Shown piece by piece: positions 16,761-24,340 of a stretch of DNA of 27,580 nt (within the stretch, counting starts at the first letter, position 1; each line of letters starts with the position of its first letter). Both the position numbers and the translations under genes were made by a program. The DNA lies in the IMG/VR virus record IMGVR_UViG_3300042544_002837, positions 1 to 27,580 of that record. One strand, written 5' to 3'. The notes under the pieces were generated by a model that was given only the letters and a program-made list of their open reading frames with translations, had not been told where the DNA came from and did no database searches. The stretch is from a virus.

Positions 16761-16897
16761 TTTTTATTAATGATAAATAATAACTTTTCTAATTGATTTT
16801 CAGTTAAAACAATGTTTTGTTTTTTACCTGAATAAGTGATCGGTTCAATTTTTTTTGATCCAACACTTTCTTTAATAAGTTTTTTTTCAATTTTCAT
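16757..16897 (-). CDS. small 46-residue protein coupled to the HAD-like gene
   Basis: I place the start at the ATG at 16897 (MKIEKKLIKES), 11 bases after a TATTTATA box. A longer in-frame start at 16945 would place the coding region inside the sheath terminator hairpin and the box, so it is unlikely. The protein is basic (pI high by eye: many Lys). Its C-terminal half IVLTENQLEKLLFIINKK resembles the 'LTE..L...I' helix found at the N-terminus of other small proteins of this phage (see 22110-22469). Its stop TGA overlaps the ATG of the HAD-like gene, giving translational coupling. Function unknown; it may be a leader peptide or small partner for the hydrolase. Confidence 0.55.
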   Translation of the reverse strand: MKIEKKLIKESVGSKKIEPITYSGKKQNIVLTENQLEKLLFIINKK

Positions 16898-16908
16898 AAC
16901 TTTTTTCT

Positions 16909-16916
16909 TATAAATA
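16909..16916 (-). promoter_or_regulatory. TATTTATA box upstream of the 46-residue ORF and HAD-like gene
   Basis: In gene orientation it directly follows the sheath terminator and precedes the ATG at 16897 by 11 bases, exactly where a promoter for the next unit is expected. Confidence 0.5.
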
Positions 16917-16920
16917 TACA

Positions 16921-16946
16921 AATGGGGAATATTTCTACTCCCCATT
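16921..16946. terminator. hairpin terminator after the sheath gene
   Basis: AATGGGGA and TCCCCATT form a perfect 8-base-pair stem with a 10-base loop, 21 bases after the sheath stop. On the minus-strand transcript it is followed by U-rich UUGUAUAUUUAU, a weaker U tract than the other two terminators; in the plus direction a T-rich run follows, so it could act both ways. Confidence 0.65.
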
Positions 16947-16967
16947 GTTTTATTTTTTGTGTTTTAA

Positions 16968-19900
16968 TTATACATCATCAAAAGACGCACCTGTTGGTGT
17001 GATAACAAACTCAATATCAATATATTCTAATGCTCTTGTTGGTTTTAAGAATATTTTTCCTGTTAAAGTGTTTGAATCTAAATCTTCAGGTGTGTTAGAA
17101 ACCGTTACCCTAAAGTCAATTAAACCTCTGTCTCTTCTAATTGAATCCAAGATTGGGTTAACTGAGTCTAAGAAGTCTTGTCTAACTTTGTCGTCATTTT
17201 GTTCAAATAATAATCTTACCGCTACCGCTGAAATTAATTTTCTTGCTTGTAGTAACAATCTTCTTACGTTGATTCTATCAAGTGCAGATTCCTTAACTTG
17301 TAAAGTTTTATTACCCCAAATTACTGTACCAACATCAGAGAAGGTTGCAATTGGGTTAACTCTTCCTTTATAAAGTGTGTCTCTATCTTCTTGAGTTAAT
17401 TTTTTACGAGCTCTAATTGCACTTACCAAACCTCTTGTGTAACCTGCCGATGCGAACCAAGGGAATGCAATATTATCGGTTAACGCTAAGTTTTTAGTTA
17501 CTTCCGCTGTTGGTGGTATGTAGATTTGAGTGTTATTAACAGTATCTCTCGTCAATACCCATGGGTAGTAAGTTGCGGTATAGTTTGAATCAATTCCAGT
17601 ATCTTCTAATCTATCAACAATTTCTTGAGGATAAACCAAACCTTCTTCAATATCATTATAAGATGGTAACAATAAGTTAAAGTCAGCCGTCGTACAAATG
17701 TATACTGAATCCGCTCTATCTGTTTCAACCATATCAATTGCATCTTCAACCAAATTTGAATTATAATAATAATCAATCCCTGGTGTTGCAAATACGTTAA
17801 TATTTACCGATTCAGGATTTGCAAAACTATCTTGACCCCATTTGTAAGCGTAATAGTCAGTATTTTCCCATGTCTCTTGATTAGGTCCTGAAATATGTTT
17901 AAACGCTCCCCATCCTGTTGCAGTTGGGAATGTTACTGAAGGTGCTGATCCGTTTTTGAAACCTGATTGACCAAGAGCAAACGCATCTCCGTTTGTTCTG
18001 TATTCTCTGTAAATGTCCCATCCGTCAAAACCACCATAAGCATAAACAGTATATTTACGGGTGTTCAATCTGTAGTATGGATTATCAGTATCTTGTGGTT
18101 CACTTCTAAAGTTACCAGCTCCAACTTCAAACGCTTGTGTGTATGCCGATGTAAGTACGTTATACATAGTTACAACAGTTGCTCCACTATCCATGTGGAA
18201 TCCTTTTGTTTTATAACCCCATTCAGGTCCTGTTGTATCTGTTGCAAGATTAGCAGGTAATTGTTTTCCTTTATATTCAAAGAAATCATAATCAATACCC
18301 GTAATATTAGATATACCTAAATAAGCCCTTCTTGGGTTTTCTCCATTTGAAATAACCGGATTGTCTCCACCTGATGATGATCCAAAAGGAGGGTTGTATA
18401 TAACATCACCTGGTTGTAAGTATCTTGTTTTATATACCACAAATGGTGGTGTTGCAGTTGCGTACTCTCTTGAGATATATCCTTCAAATCCACAAGGTAA
18501 TGCGTCTGTTGGTGCTTCATCACTAACCTCTAACATTACGTATTTTGATTTTACTGCATATTCACCGTTAGCCGTACCTATTTTATTTGCAACATAGTTA
18601 TTTTGGTTTGGATCCATTGAACAGTTAGTGAAACTTTCAACTACTCTCACATTTTGGTCGTTATCATAAAAATCTCTAATGAATACATCAAACGTTCCAT
18701 TCGCAAATGAAATGTTTCCGATTGACATTTTAACAAGTCTATTGGCCGCATTACCATCAGAAATTAATTTAAACTTAAATAGTTTAAAAACTTTATTACC
18801 TCTTAATTCAGAAACCATATATGGTGTTTCTGGTGTTTGGTATTGTTCTAAATAAAAACCTAATGAGTCATTATAATCAAAATTGGTTGTATCTGTAACT
18901 CCAGGTAAACCTACTAAATCACAATATAGACCTCTAATTTTACCATCTCTATAACCTGTTTGTAATAAACTTGAATAAACTTCCTCAACAAATAAAGGAA
19001 CTTCAGTTCTATCTTTTCCAAAGTTACTTCTACCAAATACTTTTGAAATGTATTGAGTGTCTGTTGATGATAATGAAGTTTCAAAACTAAACGTGTCGTT
19101 ATCTTTTGTTATACCAGAAATAACAAATGTTTCGTATGGGTTTTTAGTTACTCCTGAATAATTCCCTGAACAATCCATAATAACATCTGATGTTCCCGAA
19201 ACTTGGAATAAAGGTCCATGTTGTGTACTTGAAAAATTTGTAATACCTCTAGACCTTAAAGTTGCAACAATTAAATCATCATATTCTGTATAAGGAGACC
19301 CTGAGTATGTTGTTAAGAAAACTGCCATCGAACCTGAATATCCTGAAGTTATTGCTGAAATTGATGACAATGATGAACCAAAACCGTACCCTGTATAGTA
19401 ATTAACATCATTAGATCCTTGTCCGTAGTCAAATGTTGCATAATACCAAGGGTCGTTAGATGATGCCGATAAATTGGTTAAGGCTAAATTAATGTTTCCA
19501 ACACCAAACGTTTCTGTTGTTGCCGTCGTATTGTAAGGTGCCCCTGTTACTGAGTTTAAAGTAGATGAACTAACAGAACCCCAAAAGTAAGAAGTTTTTC
19601 CTGACAATGCAGAACCCGTAGAATACAAATTAATTTGATCCGAAATGTAAGATTGAAAATCATTTGCAATTGTTGAAATCCCTCCATTGAATGTTGTGTA
19701 AGTGTTGTAAAAATCACTTTGTAAAACCGTAGGTAAATTTGATGTACTTGTTATTGATACACTTGAGCTGTTACCCGTTGTACCAGTAAAGAATAAATAA
19801 GTTGCTGAAGTGGTTCCTGTAGCACCAATTGTAGATGGATCTACATTACCTGCAGTAACAATAGACCAAGATGGTCCTGCGTCGTAACCCGATAAACCTA

Positions 19901-20189
19901 ATACCCTTGTTACGAAAAGTTGATTAGATTGTTGTAAGTAAGATTTAGAAATATATGCTAATTCATATTTTGGGATTTGTGTGTTAACAAATTTTTCCGG
20001 ACTTGTACCTCCGAAATAAACTTGGAACTCATCAAAATTTGTTATAAAAATAGGTTCGAAAGCTGGACCTTGTAAAGTCTCACCAACTAAACCTAAAGTA
20101 GTTACACCAACACTTTGTGCAACGAAAGTTAAGTCCCTTTCTGAGGTATAAACTCCTGGAGAAACGAATACTTTTGTACTAGATGCCAT
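16968..20189 (-). CDS. 18: tail sheath protein (gp18 family)
   Basis: A 1073-residue sheath protein, far longer than T4 gp18 (659). The N-terminus FVSPGVYTSERDLTFVAQS and GLVGETLQGPAFEP is the typical sheath opening that links neighbouring subunits. The C-terminal ~280 residues hold the conserved core: NVFATPGIDY (about 793-802), TATYYPWVLTRD, IPPTAEVTKNLALTDN, PWFASAGYTRG, NPIATFSDVGTVIWGNKTL, INVRRLLLQARKLI and a final IEFVITP. The centre (~110-780) is Ser/Thr/Gly/Tyr-rich and probably forms surface domains on the sheath exterior. It has its own box (TATTTATA, 30 bases upstream) and terminator, fitting a high-copy structural protein. No Shine-Dalgarno: the leader reads AAACAAAAAA before the ATG. 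Confidence 0.94.
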   Translation of the reverse strand: MASSTKVFVSPGVYTSERDLTFVAQSVGVTTLGLVGETLQGPAFEPIFITNFDEFQVYFGGTSPEKFVNTQIPKYELAYISKSYLQQSNQLFVTRVLGLSGYDAGPSWSIVTAGNVDPSTIGATGTTSATYLFFTGTTGNSSSVSITSTSNLPTVLQSDFYNTYTTFNGGISTIANDFQSYISDQINLYSTGSALSGKTSYFWGSVSSSTLNSVTGAPYNTTATTETFGVGNINLALTNLSASSNDPWYYATFDYGQGSNDVNYYTGYGFGSSLSSISAITSGYSGSMAVFLTTYSGSPYTEYDDLIVATLRSRGITNFSSTQHGPLFQVSGTSDVIMDCSGNYSGVTKNPYETFVISGITKDNDTFSFETSLSSTDTQYISKVFGRSNFGKDRTEVPLFVEEVYSSLLQTGYRDGKIRGLYCDLVGLPGVTDTTNFDYNDSLGFYLEQYQTPETPYMVSELRGNKVFKLFKFKLISDGNAANRLVKMSIGNISFANGTFDVFIRDFYDNDQNVRVVESFTNCSMDPNQNNYVANKIGTANGEYAVKSKYVMLEVSDEAPTDALPCGFEGYISREYATATPPFVVYKTRYLQPGDVIYNPPFGSSSGGDNPVISNGENPRRAYLGISNITGIDYDFFEYKGKQLPANLATDTTGPEWGYKTKGFHMDSGATVVTMYNVLTSAYTQAFEVGAGNFRSEPQDTDNPYYRLNTRKYTVYAYGGFDGWDIYREYRTNGDAFALGQSGFKNGSAPSVTFPTATGWGAFKHISGPNQETWENTDYYAYKWGQDSFANPESVNINVFATPGIDYYYNSNLVEDAIDMVETDRADSVYICTTADFNLLLPSYNDIEEGLVYPQEIVDRLEDTGIDSNYTATYYPWVLTRDTVNNTQIYIPPTAEVTKNLALTDNIAFPWFASAGYTRGLVSAIRARKKLTQEDRDTLYKGRVNPIATFSDVGTVIWGNKTLQVKESALDRINVRRLLLQARKLISAVAVRLLFEQNDDKVRQDFLDSVNPILDSIRRDRGLIDFRVTVSNTPEDLDSNTLTGKIFLKPTRALEYIDIEFVITPTGASFDDV

Positions 20190-20219
20190 TTTTTTGTTTA
20201 ATTAAAGATTTATTTTATA

Positions 20220-20227
20220 TATAAATA
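20220..20227 (-). promoter_or_regulatory. TATTTATA box upstream of the sheath gene
   Basis: In gene orientation the box ends 30 bases before the sheath ATG. A second, variant copy TATTTATT lies about 42 bases further upstream (20262-20269). The 135-base stretch 20190-20324 holds nothing else that I can recognise beyond these and the box for the opposing small gene. Confidence 0.5.
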
Positions 20228-20313
20228 CATTAATTCGTAGCAAAAAACTGACCCTAAGAATAATAAATAGATAGTAGTATGAAAAAATTCTACCTTTTTT
20301 CTGCCTATTAAAA

Positions 20314-20321
20314 TATTTATT
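20314..20321 (+). promoter_or_regulatory. TATTTATT box upstream of the ribbon-helix-helix-like gene
   Basis: The box ends only 3 bases before the ATG at 20325. If it is a promoter the mRNA would be leaderless or nearly so; otherwise the box may act in translation. Confidence 0.35.
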
Positions 20322-20324
20322 ATT

Positions 20325-20474
20325 ATGAAAAAAATAAAAAATATAAAGATTTCAGAAGAAACCCATCAGTTGTTAAAAACATACTGTGATGATAAAGGTT
20401 TGAAACTTTATAAATTTTTAGAAAATTTAATTATTAAAACTTGTACAAAAGAAAAAGATATATACGGTGAATAG
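20325..20474 (+). CDS. small ribbon-helix-helix-like protein
   Basis: A 49-residue basic protein, MKKIKNIKISEETHQLLKTY and onward, with a beta-strand-like start (IKNIKIS), helix 1 (EETHQLLKTYCDDKG) and helix 2 (LYKFLENLIIKTC). This strand-helix-helix layout matches Arc/CopG/MetJ-type DNA-binding proteins, which act as dimers and often repress neighbouring promoters. It is encoded on the plus strand, opposite to all neighbours, in the gap between the sheath gene and the tail-terminator gene; its TAG ends at the base directly next to the stop codon of the convergent gene. No Shine-Dalgarno; the ATG follows an A/T-rich stretch with the TATTTATT box. The fold is inferred from pattern; the target is unknown, with the sheath promoter region next door as a candidate. 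Confidence 0.65.
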   Translation: MKKIKNIKISEETHQLLKTYCDDKGLKLYKFLENLIIKTCTKEKDIYGE

Positions 20475-21521
20475 TTACACTAAAACCGCATTTGTTTTAA
20501 TAGTCGCTTCTTTTGTGTTATCTATTTTTACCACATTAACAACTAAGGTATCCCCATCAGTTATTTGTATCTTTGTTAAATCATCACCAACATAATTTGA
20601 ATTTATAAAAACAGAGTAAGAGTTAACGTTAGATGTAATACCCACAATTAAATCCACAGTGTACCTAAAAACTTCATTTAATTGGGTGTTACCTGATACA
20701 AAGTTAAAATCCAAATCAAATGATTTTGGTCTTGGTGGTTCTATTTTAACTCGTTTAGATTTTTTTGATGTTTCAAATTCAAATAATGAAACCTGTCTTG
20801 AGATTGCCGGAGAAACTTGAAATTCTTTTTCATCAATTAAAAACCCATTAAGAGTAAACTCATAACTCATGATGTAATACTTTCTTTTTTCAATCTCTTT
20901 AGGTGAATCATCTGTTGGGTCCGCACATACAATTGGCATATAGTGACCATTTATTTGGGTATATGCCTGCTTAGAAGTGAATTTTTGTAATATTAATTTA
21001 TTAAATTCATTAATTTCCCTCATTCTATTACAAAATATTTTAACGTTATATACAATATCAATAGGGATTGGTTGTGGTATTTTGTAAACATCAGCACCCT
21101 TTCTTTGACCATCCCAATTTGGAACGGTATAATAGAAAAATCTCATTCTTTCAGGTATATTTTGAAATACATTTGACCCTCCCAATTTTCCGTATTTAAC
21201 TTCTGGCTTACGAATAGTTATTATAAATGGTAAAGAAACGTTTTTATCTAAGTCTTGAAACTCCCACGTTTCAGTAAATTGAGACCAACTTTGTGTTGTT
21301 ATGATTTTATCGACAGTAGGTACCGTTTTACCGTCAACAACTAATTTAAGATCGTTTTTTACAAAATCTAACACCCCTCTATCCATGTCGGCATGTAAAA
21401 CACCTTTTGGTAAATAAGTACCATTGTCAGTGATGTCATCTAACATTTGTTGTCTTCTCTCGTTACCAACTTTTTCAGGTATAAGAGGTAAATAGTTTTT
21501 TACTTTTTTAGGTAGTGCCAT
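20475..21521 (-). CDS. 15: tail terminator / sheath stabiliser (gp15-like)
   Basis: A 348-residue protein whose middle part follows the T4 gp15 pattern: a strand PIPIDIVYNVKIFCNRMREI (about residues 151-170), then a helix EFNKLILQKF, a polar loop ending in INGHYMPIVCAD (190-201), and KRKYYIMSYEFTLNGFLID (212-230). In gp15 this fold forms the hexameric ring that caps the tube and locks the sheath at the head-proximal end. T4 gp15 is 272 residues; here the extra ~90 N-terminal residues and a C-terminal beta domain (about 270-348, with YSVFINSNYVGDD) are additions. It starts 1 base after the stop of the gp14-like gene, so the two are coupled, and it ends exactly next to the convergent small gene. 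Confidence 0.7.
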   Translation of the reverse strand: MALPKKVKNYLPLIPEKVGNERRQQMLDDITDNGTYLPKGVLHADMDRGVLDFVKNDLKLVVDGKTVPTVDKIITTQSWSQFTETWEFQDLDKNVSLPFIITIRKPEVKYGKLGGSNVFQNIPERMRFFYYTVPNWDGQRKGADVYKIPQPIPIDIVYNVKIFCNRMREINEFNKLILQKFTSKQAYTQINGHYMPIVCADPTDDSPKEIEKRKYYIMSYEFTLNGFLIDEKEFQVSPAISRQVSLFEFETSKKSKRVKIEPPRPKSFDLDFNFVSGNTQLNEVFRYTVDLIVGITSNVNSYSVFINSNYVGDDLTKIQITDGDTLVVNVVKIDNTKEATIKTNAVLV

Positions 21522-21522
21522 T

Positions 21523-22038
21523 TTATAAACCGTTAAATTCGTTGTTAGTTACAGGTGATGCAATTATTGTTCTATAATATTTTTTATAACCACCATAAGT
21601 ATGTTTCATATCTGATGTTACTCTTCCGTCATTTACAACTGAATAATATCTTACCCTATCCTCAGTTTCATAATATGCAAGATAATCACCCAAAGATATT
21701 TCAATAGCCAATTGATCTAAATGTGATTGATAAACACTAAAGGTCATATTGCCTGGCTCTAATTGTGAAAGTTTAGATGAACCATAATCTGAATTAGCAG
21801 GGGCATCAATTTTAACTAAACCTTTCACTTCTATTGGTGCTAAAAATTGAATCCCGTCACTCAAAGCCTCCCCATAAACATCATCATTATTTGTTCTTTG
21901 TCTATCTACCCTATATAATACTACGGTAAAATTCATATCCCCCATTTGCCACTCCATACCCATCTCAATTTCTAAATTGAAATCTTCTTCAGAGAAAAAC
22001 TTATTTAACCTTGTAATTGGGACTTTATTCTGTGACAT
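21523..22038 (-). CDS. neck protein (gp14-like)
   Basis: A 171-residue protein, probably at the head-tail joint. Visible features: FTVVLYRVDRQRTNNDDVYG (about residues 37-56), APIEVKGLVKIDAP, LEPGNMTFSVYQSHLDQLAI (93-112), and ISLGDYLAYYETEDRVRYYS (114-133). The 'VY.R......D..YGE' and 'GN..F.....L......GDYL.Y' blocks recall T4 gp14, which is longer (256 residues). It is directly followed, after 1 base, by the gp15-like gene, matching the T4 gene order 14-15. Its start follows a terminator and a TATTTATT box 4 bases before the ATG. The gp14 match is by pattern and neighbourhood only; another connector or adaptor protein is possible. Confidence 0.5.
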   Translation of the reverse strand: MSQNKVPITRLNKFFSEEDFNLEIEMGMEWQMGDMNFTVVLYRVDRQRTNNDDVYGEALSDGIQFLAPIEVKGLVKIDAPANSDYGSSKLSQLEPGNMTFSVYQSHLDQLAIEISLGDYLAYYETEDRVRYYSVVNDGRVTSDMKHTYGGYKKYYRTIIASPVTNNEFNGL

Positions 22039-22042
22039 ATAA

Positions 22043-22050
22043 AATAAATA
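22043..22050 (-). promoter_or_regulatory. TATTTATT box upstream of the gp14-like gene
   Basis: In gene orientation the box follows the terminator of the acidic protein gene by 14 bases and ends 4 bases before the ATG. Confidence 0.4.
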
Positions 22051-22060
22051 TCAATAAACA

Positions 22061-22087
22061 AAAAAACCCCACACAAAAGGCAGGGTT
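22061..22087 (-). terminator. rho-independent terminator after the acidic protein gene
   Basis: On the minus-strand transcript AACCCTGC pairs with GTGGGGTT (8 pairs, including two G-U) around a 7-base loop, followed by U-rich sequence. It shares the flank GGTTCTTTAAAATTT (22084-22098 on the plus strand) and the 3' arm with the terminator at 15211-15240. Confidence 0.78.
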
Positions 22088-22109
22088 CTTTAAAATTTAT
22101 TTATTATAC

Positions 22110-22469
22110 TTAAATACCAAATGGGTTTGACTCTACTCCTTCAACAAAAACAGTTAATGAGTCACAAGCTTTTTCAATGTCACCAACCTTCATAGAAAGT
22201 AAGTCAAAAATATCTTCACTATTTTCCATTGATTTTAAATCATCCAATAAAGATTCTAACATATCTACTAAGTCTCTACACTCTTCTTGCTTATCTTCAA
22301 TTTCATCTTCAGTATATTTTGCAACATCTTCGTCATCAATATCTTCGTCATCAACACCAACCATATCTTCGTCATCCTCGATATCTTTTTCACCTTTATC
22401 TTGTTCATACAAAACACGGTTAACAATTCTATAAAAATCCGATTCTGAAAGGCCTATTTTTCTTTTCAT
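22110..22469 (-). CDS. small acidic protein with an LTE-type N-terminal helix
   Basis: A 119-residue strongly acidic protein. The basic N-terminus KRKIGLSESDFYRIVNRVLYEQ (shown here in part as LSESDFYRIVNRV) resembles the 'LTESDL.RIV.RV' helix that starts many small proteins of marine T4-like phages, and ends in LYE-Q, which fits the [L/I]-x-E cleavage pattern of T4-type prohead proteases. Residues ~28-60 are almost all Asp/Glu, and the C-terminal half forms amphipathic helices (LVDMLESLLDDLKSMEN). It could be a scaffold-like or internal head protein, or a DNA mimic, but no function can be assigned. It is divergently arranged with the helicase gene, 95 bases apart, and has its own box (28 bases upstream) and terminator. 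Confidence 0.7.
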   Translation of the reverse strand: MKRKIGLSESDFYRIVNRVLYEQDKGEKDIEDDEDMVGVDDEDIDDEDVAKYTEDEIEDKQEECRDLVDMLESLLDDLKSMENSEDIFDLLSMKVGDIEKACDSLTVFVEGVESNPFGI

Positions 22470-22497
22470 AATATTTTTTTTAAAGTTTAATTTATTT

Positions 22498-22505
22498 AAT
22501 AAATA
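22498..22505 (-). promoter_or_regulatory. TATTTATT box upstream of the acidic protein gene
   Basis: In gene orientation it lies 28 bases before the ATG at 22469, inside the 95-base divergent region 22470-22564, which otherwise holds only A/T-rich sequence. Confidence 0.4.
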
Positions 22506-22551
22506 TAATAATTAAACAAAAAGTTGTTTTTTTTATATTATTTACTATTTT

Positions 22552-22559
22552 TATTTATA
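22552..22559 (+). promoter_or_regulatory. TATTTATA box upstream of the helicase gene
   Basis: The box ends 5 bases before the ATG at 22565 and faces away from the box of the acidic protein gene, giving a divergent pair. Confidence 0.4.
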
Positions 22560-22564
22560 ATATA

Positions 22565-24328
22565 ATGGAAGAATTAATTTCAAAAACACCTGAAACAAGG
22601 GCCCTTCAAATGTTAGATGATTATGTTGGGTCAAATAACTATATCTTGTCATTAAAAAACAAAAAACAAAATAGTAAGTCTTTTACACCAACAAGATCTC
22701 AAGCCGAATACATAATTAACTTTCACGGACGAACACCAAAGGTGGCAAAAAAATGGGTCAAGTTAGATTCATATTTTGGAAAAAAAATGATGGAAGATAA
22801 GATGTACACAAAAGAACCAACGGAAATATATGTTGAAAAACTTTTGGTAGAAAAAGACAAATCATATCATATATGGGGTAAGATATTTAGTGGTGAAACT
22901 ATACATGATTTTTGGATTCCAAAAACTGCACTTATTAAAGATAATGAGGTAAAAAATGTTGTTATTGAATATTCAAAATATGATCACAGGGCTCCAATGG
23001 ATCATCAAAAAGAGGCGATTGAAAAACTTGTTAGAAACAAAAAGTTTATTTTAGCCGATGACATGGGACTTGGTAAAACAACCTCAACAATTATTTCGGC
23101 ATTAGAAACGGGAGCAAAAAAAATATTAATTGTTTGTCCAGCATCTTTAAAAATAAATTGGCAACGTGAAATTGAAAATTATTCAGATAGAACTGTTTAT
23201 ATTGCAGAAGGTAAAAAATTTTCAACTGAATCTGATTTTGTTATAATAAATTATGACATATTAAAAAACTTTCATGACCCAAAAAAGAAAGATGAATCAA
23301 TAATTTTAAATTCTAATTTTGATTTGGTTATTATGGACGAAGCCCACATGATATCAAACCCACAAGCACAAAGAACAAAAATTGTAAATGATTTATGTGG
23401 TAAAGTTGAAAGAGTTTGGTTATTAACAGGAACCCCGATGACTTCAAGACCAATGAATTATTATAATCTTTTAAGTTTAGTTGAAAGTCCAGTGGCTGCA
23501 AATTGGATGGCGTATGCTAAAAGATACTGTAATGGATTTCAATTTAGTGTCGGTAAAAGAAAGATATGGAATGTAACAGGGGCATCTAATTTAGATGAGT
23601 TAAGAGAAAGAACACAAACCCACATTTTAAGAAGATTAAAAGAAGACGTATTAGATTTACCCGATAAAATTATTACTCCTGTTTATTTAAGATTAAAATC
23701 AAAAGACTACGAAGAATTAATGGGTGAATACTTTAATTGGTATGACAACAACTCAGAAGAGTCGTCATCTTTAACCATTCAGTTTGGAAAACTGATGAAA
23801 GTTAGAAAGGTGATTGCTGAAGAAAAAGTTAAAAATACAATTGAATTGGCTGAAAATATTATCGAACAAGGAAAAAAAGTTATAATATTTACAAATTTTA
23901 CAGACACCTTACGTACAATTTATGATCATTTTGGAAAACAAGCGGTTTATTTAGATGGGTCTTGTTCAAAACCTCATCGACAAAAAGCGGTAGACGACTT
24001 TCAAGAAAATGATAAAATTAAAGTCTTTGTTGGTAATTTAAAGGCTGCTGGTGTCGGTATTACTTTAACTTCTGCAGAAGCCGTTATCATGAATGATTTA
24101 TCTTTTGTTCCTGCAGAACACGCACAAGCAGAAGATAGATCACATAGAATAGGTCAAAAAAATTCCACATCAGTTTATTACCCACTATTTGAAAATACAA
24201 TCGAAGGTGCCATATATGATATTCTAAATAGAAAGAAAAAAATCATATCGACTGTTATGGGTGATGACATGATGGAAGATGCTTCAGCAATTGAAGAAAT
24301 GTTAAATTTAATTTCTTCTAAAAGGTGA
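22565..24328 (+). CDS. SNF2-family (SMARCAL1-like) DNA helicase/translocase
   Basis: A 587-residue superfamily 2 enzyme. Walker A DDMGLGKTT is at residues 165-173, DEAH at 258-261, motif III LLTGTPM at 286-292, the SNF2-typical RRLKEDV at 356-362, motif V AAGVGITLT at 494-502 and motif VI AEDRSHRIGQ at 522-531. The DEAH box with 'HRIGQ' and the short form without large insertions point to the SMARCAL1/HARP-like group, which remodels forks and anneals strands; T4 UvsW has a related role. Residues 1-135 form an extra beta-rich N-terminal region that may contact DNA. It is an early- or middle-type function in the midst of late structural genes, first in a plus-strand unit with the SOD fusion and neck gene. 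No Shine-Dalgarno precedes the ATG. Confidence 0.9.
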   Translation: MEELISKTPETRALQMLDDYVGSNNYILSLKNKKQNSKSFTPTRSQAEYIINFHGRTPKVAKKWVKLDSYFGKKMMEDKMYTKEPTEIYVEKLLVEKDKSYHIWGKIFSGETIHDFWIPKTALIKDNEVKNVVIEYSKYDHRAPMDHQKEAIEKLVRNKKFILADDMGLGKTTSTIISALETGAKKILIVCPASLKINWQREIENYSDRTVYIAEGKKFSTESDFVIINYDILKNFHDPKKKDESIILNSNFDLVIMDEAHMISNPQAQRTKIVNDLCGKVERVWLLTGTPMTSRPMNYYNLLSLVESPVAANWMAYAKRYCNGFQFSVGKRKIWNVTGASNLDELRERTQTHILRRLKEDVLDLPDKIITPVYLRLKSKDYEELMGEYFNWYDNNSEESSSLTIQFGKLMKVRKVIAEEKVKNTIELAENIIEQGKKVIIFTNFTDTLRTIYDHFGKQAVYLDGSCSKPHRQKAVDDFQENDKIKVFVGNLKAAGVGITLTSAEAVIMNDLSFVPAEHAQAEDRSHRIGQKNSTSVYYPLFENTIEGAIYDILNRKKKIISTVMGDDMMEDASAIEEMLNLISSKR

Positions 24329-24336
24329 TATTTATA
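24329..24336 (+). promoter_or_regulatory. TATTTATA box upstream of the peptidase-SOD fusion gene
   Basis: The box lies in the 12-base gap between the helicase stop and the ATG at 24341, ending 4 bases before the ATG. Confidence 0.4.
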
Positions 24337-24340
24337 TATC

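Noticed and set aside
16898-16945. Longer start (MGSRNIPHLYIYKKKV) for the 46-residue ORF
   Set aside because: It would place coding sequence over the sheath terminator hairpin and the TATTTATA box; the ATG at 16897 fits both.
16945-17373. 142-residue frame on the plus strand inside the sheath gene
   Set aside because: It is antisense to the conserved C-terminal core of the sheath and has a Ser/Leu-rich composition typical of shadow frames.
20279-20311. Short plus-strand frame MKKFYLFSAY upstream of the ribbon-helix-helix-like gene
   Set aside because: Only 10 residues and no support beyond an ATG; a leader peptide cannot be excluded but is not supported.
24321-24328. AAAGGTGA as a Shine-Dalgarno site for the SOD fusion gene
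   Set aside because: It encodes the last codons and stop of the helicase and lies 12 bases from the ATG; no other gene here uses such a site.
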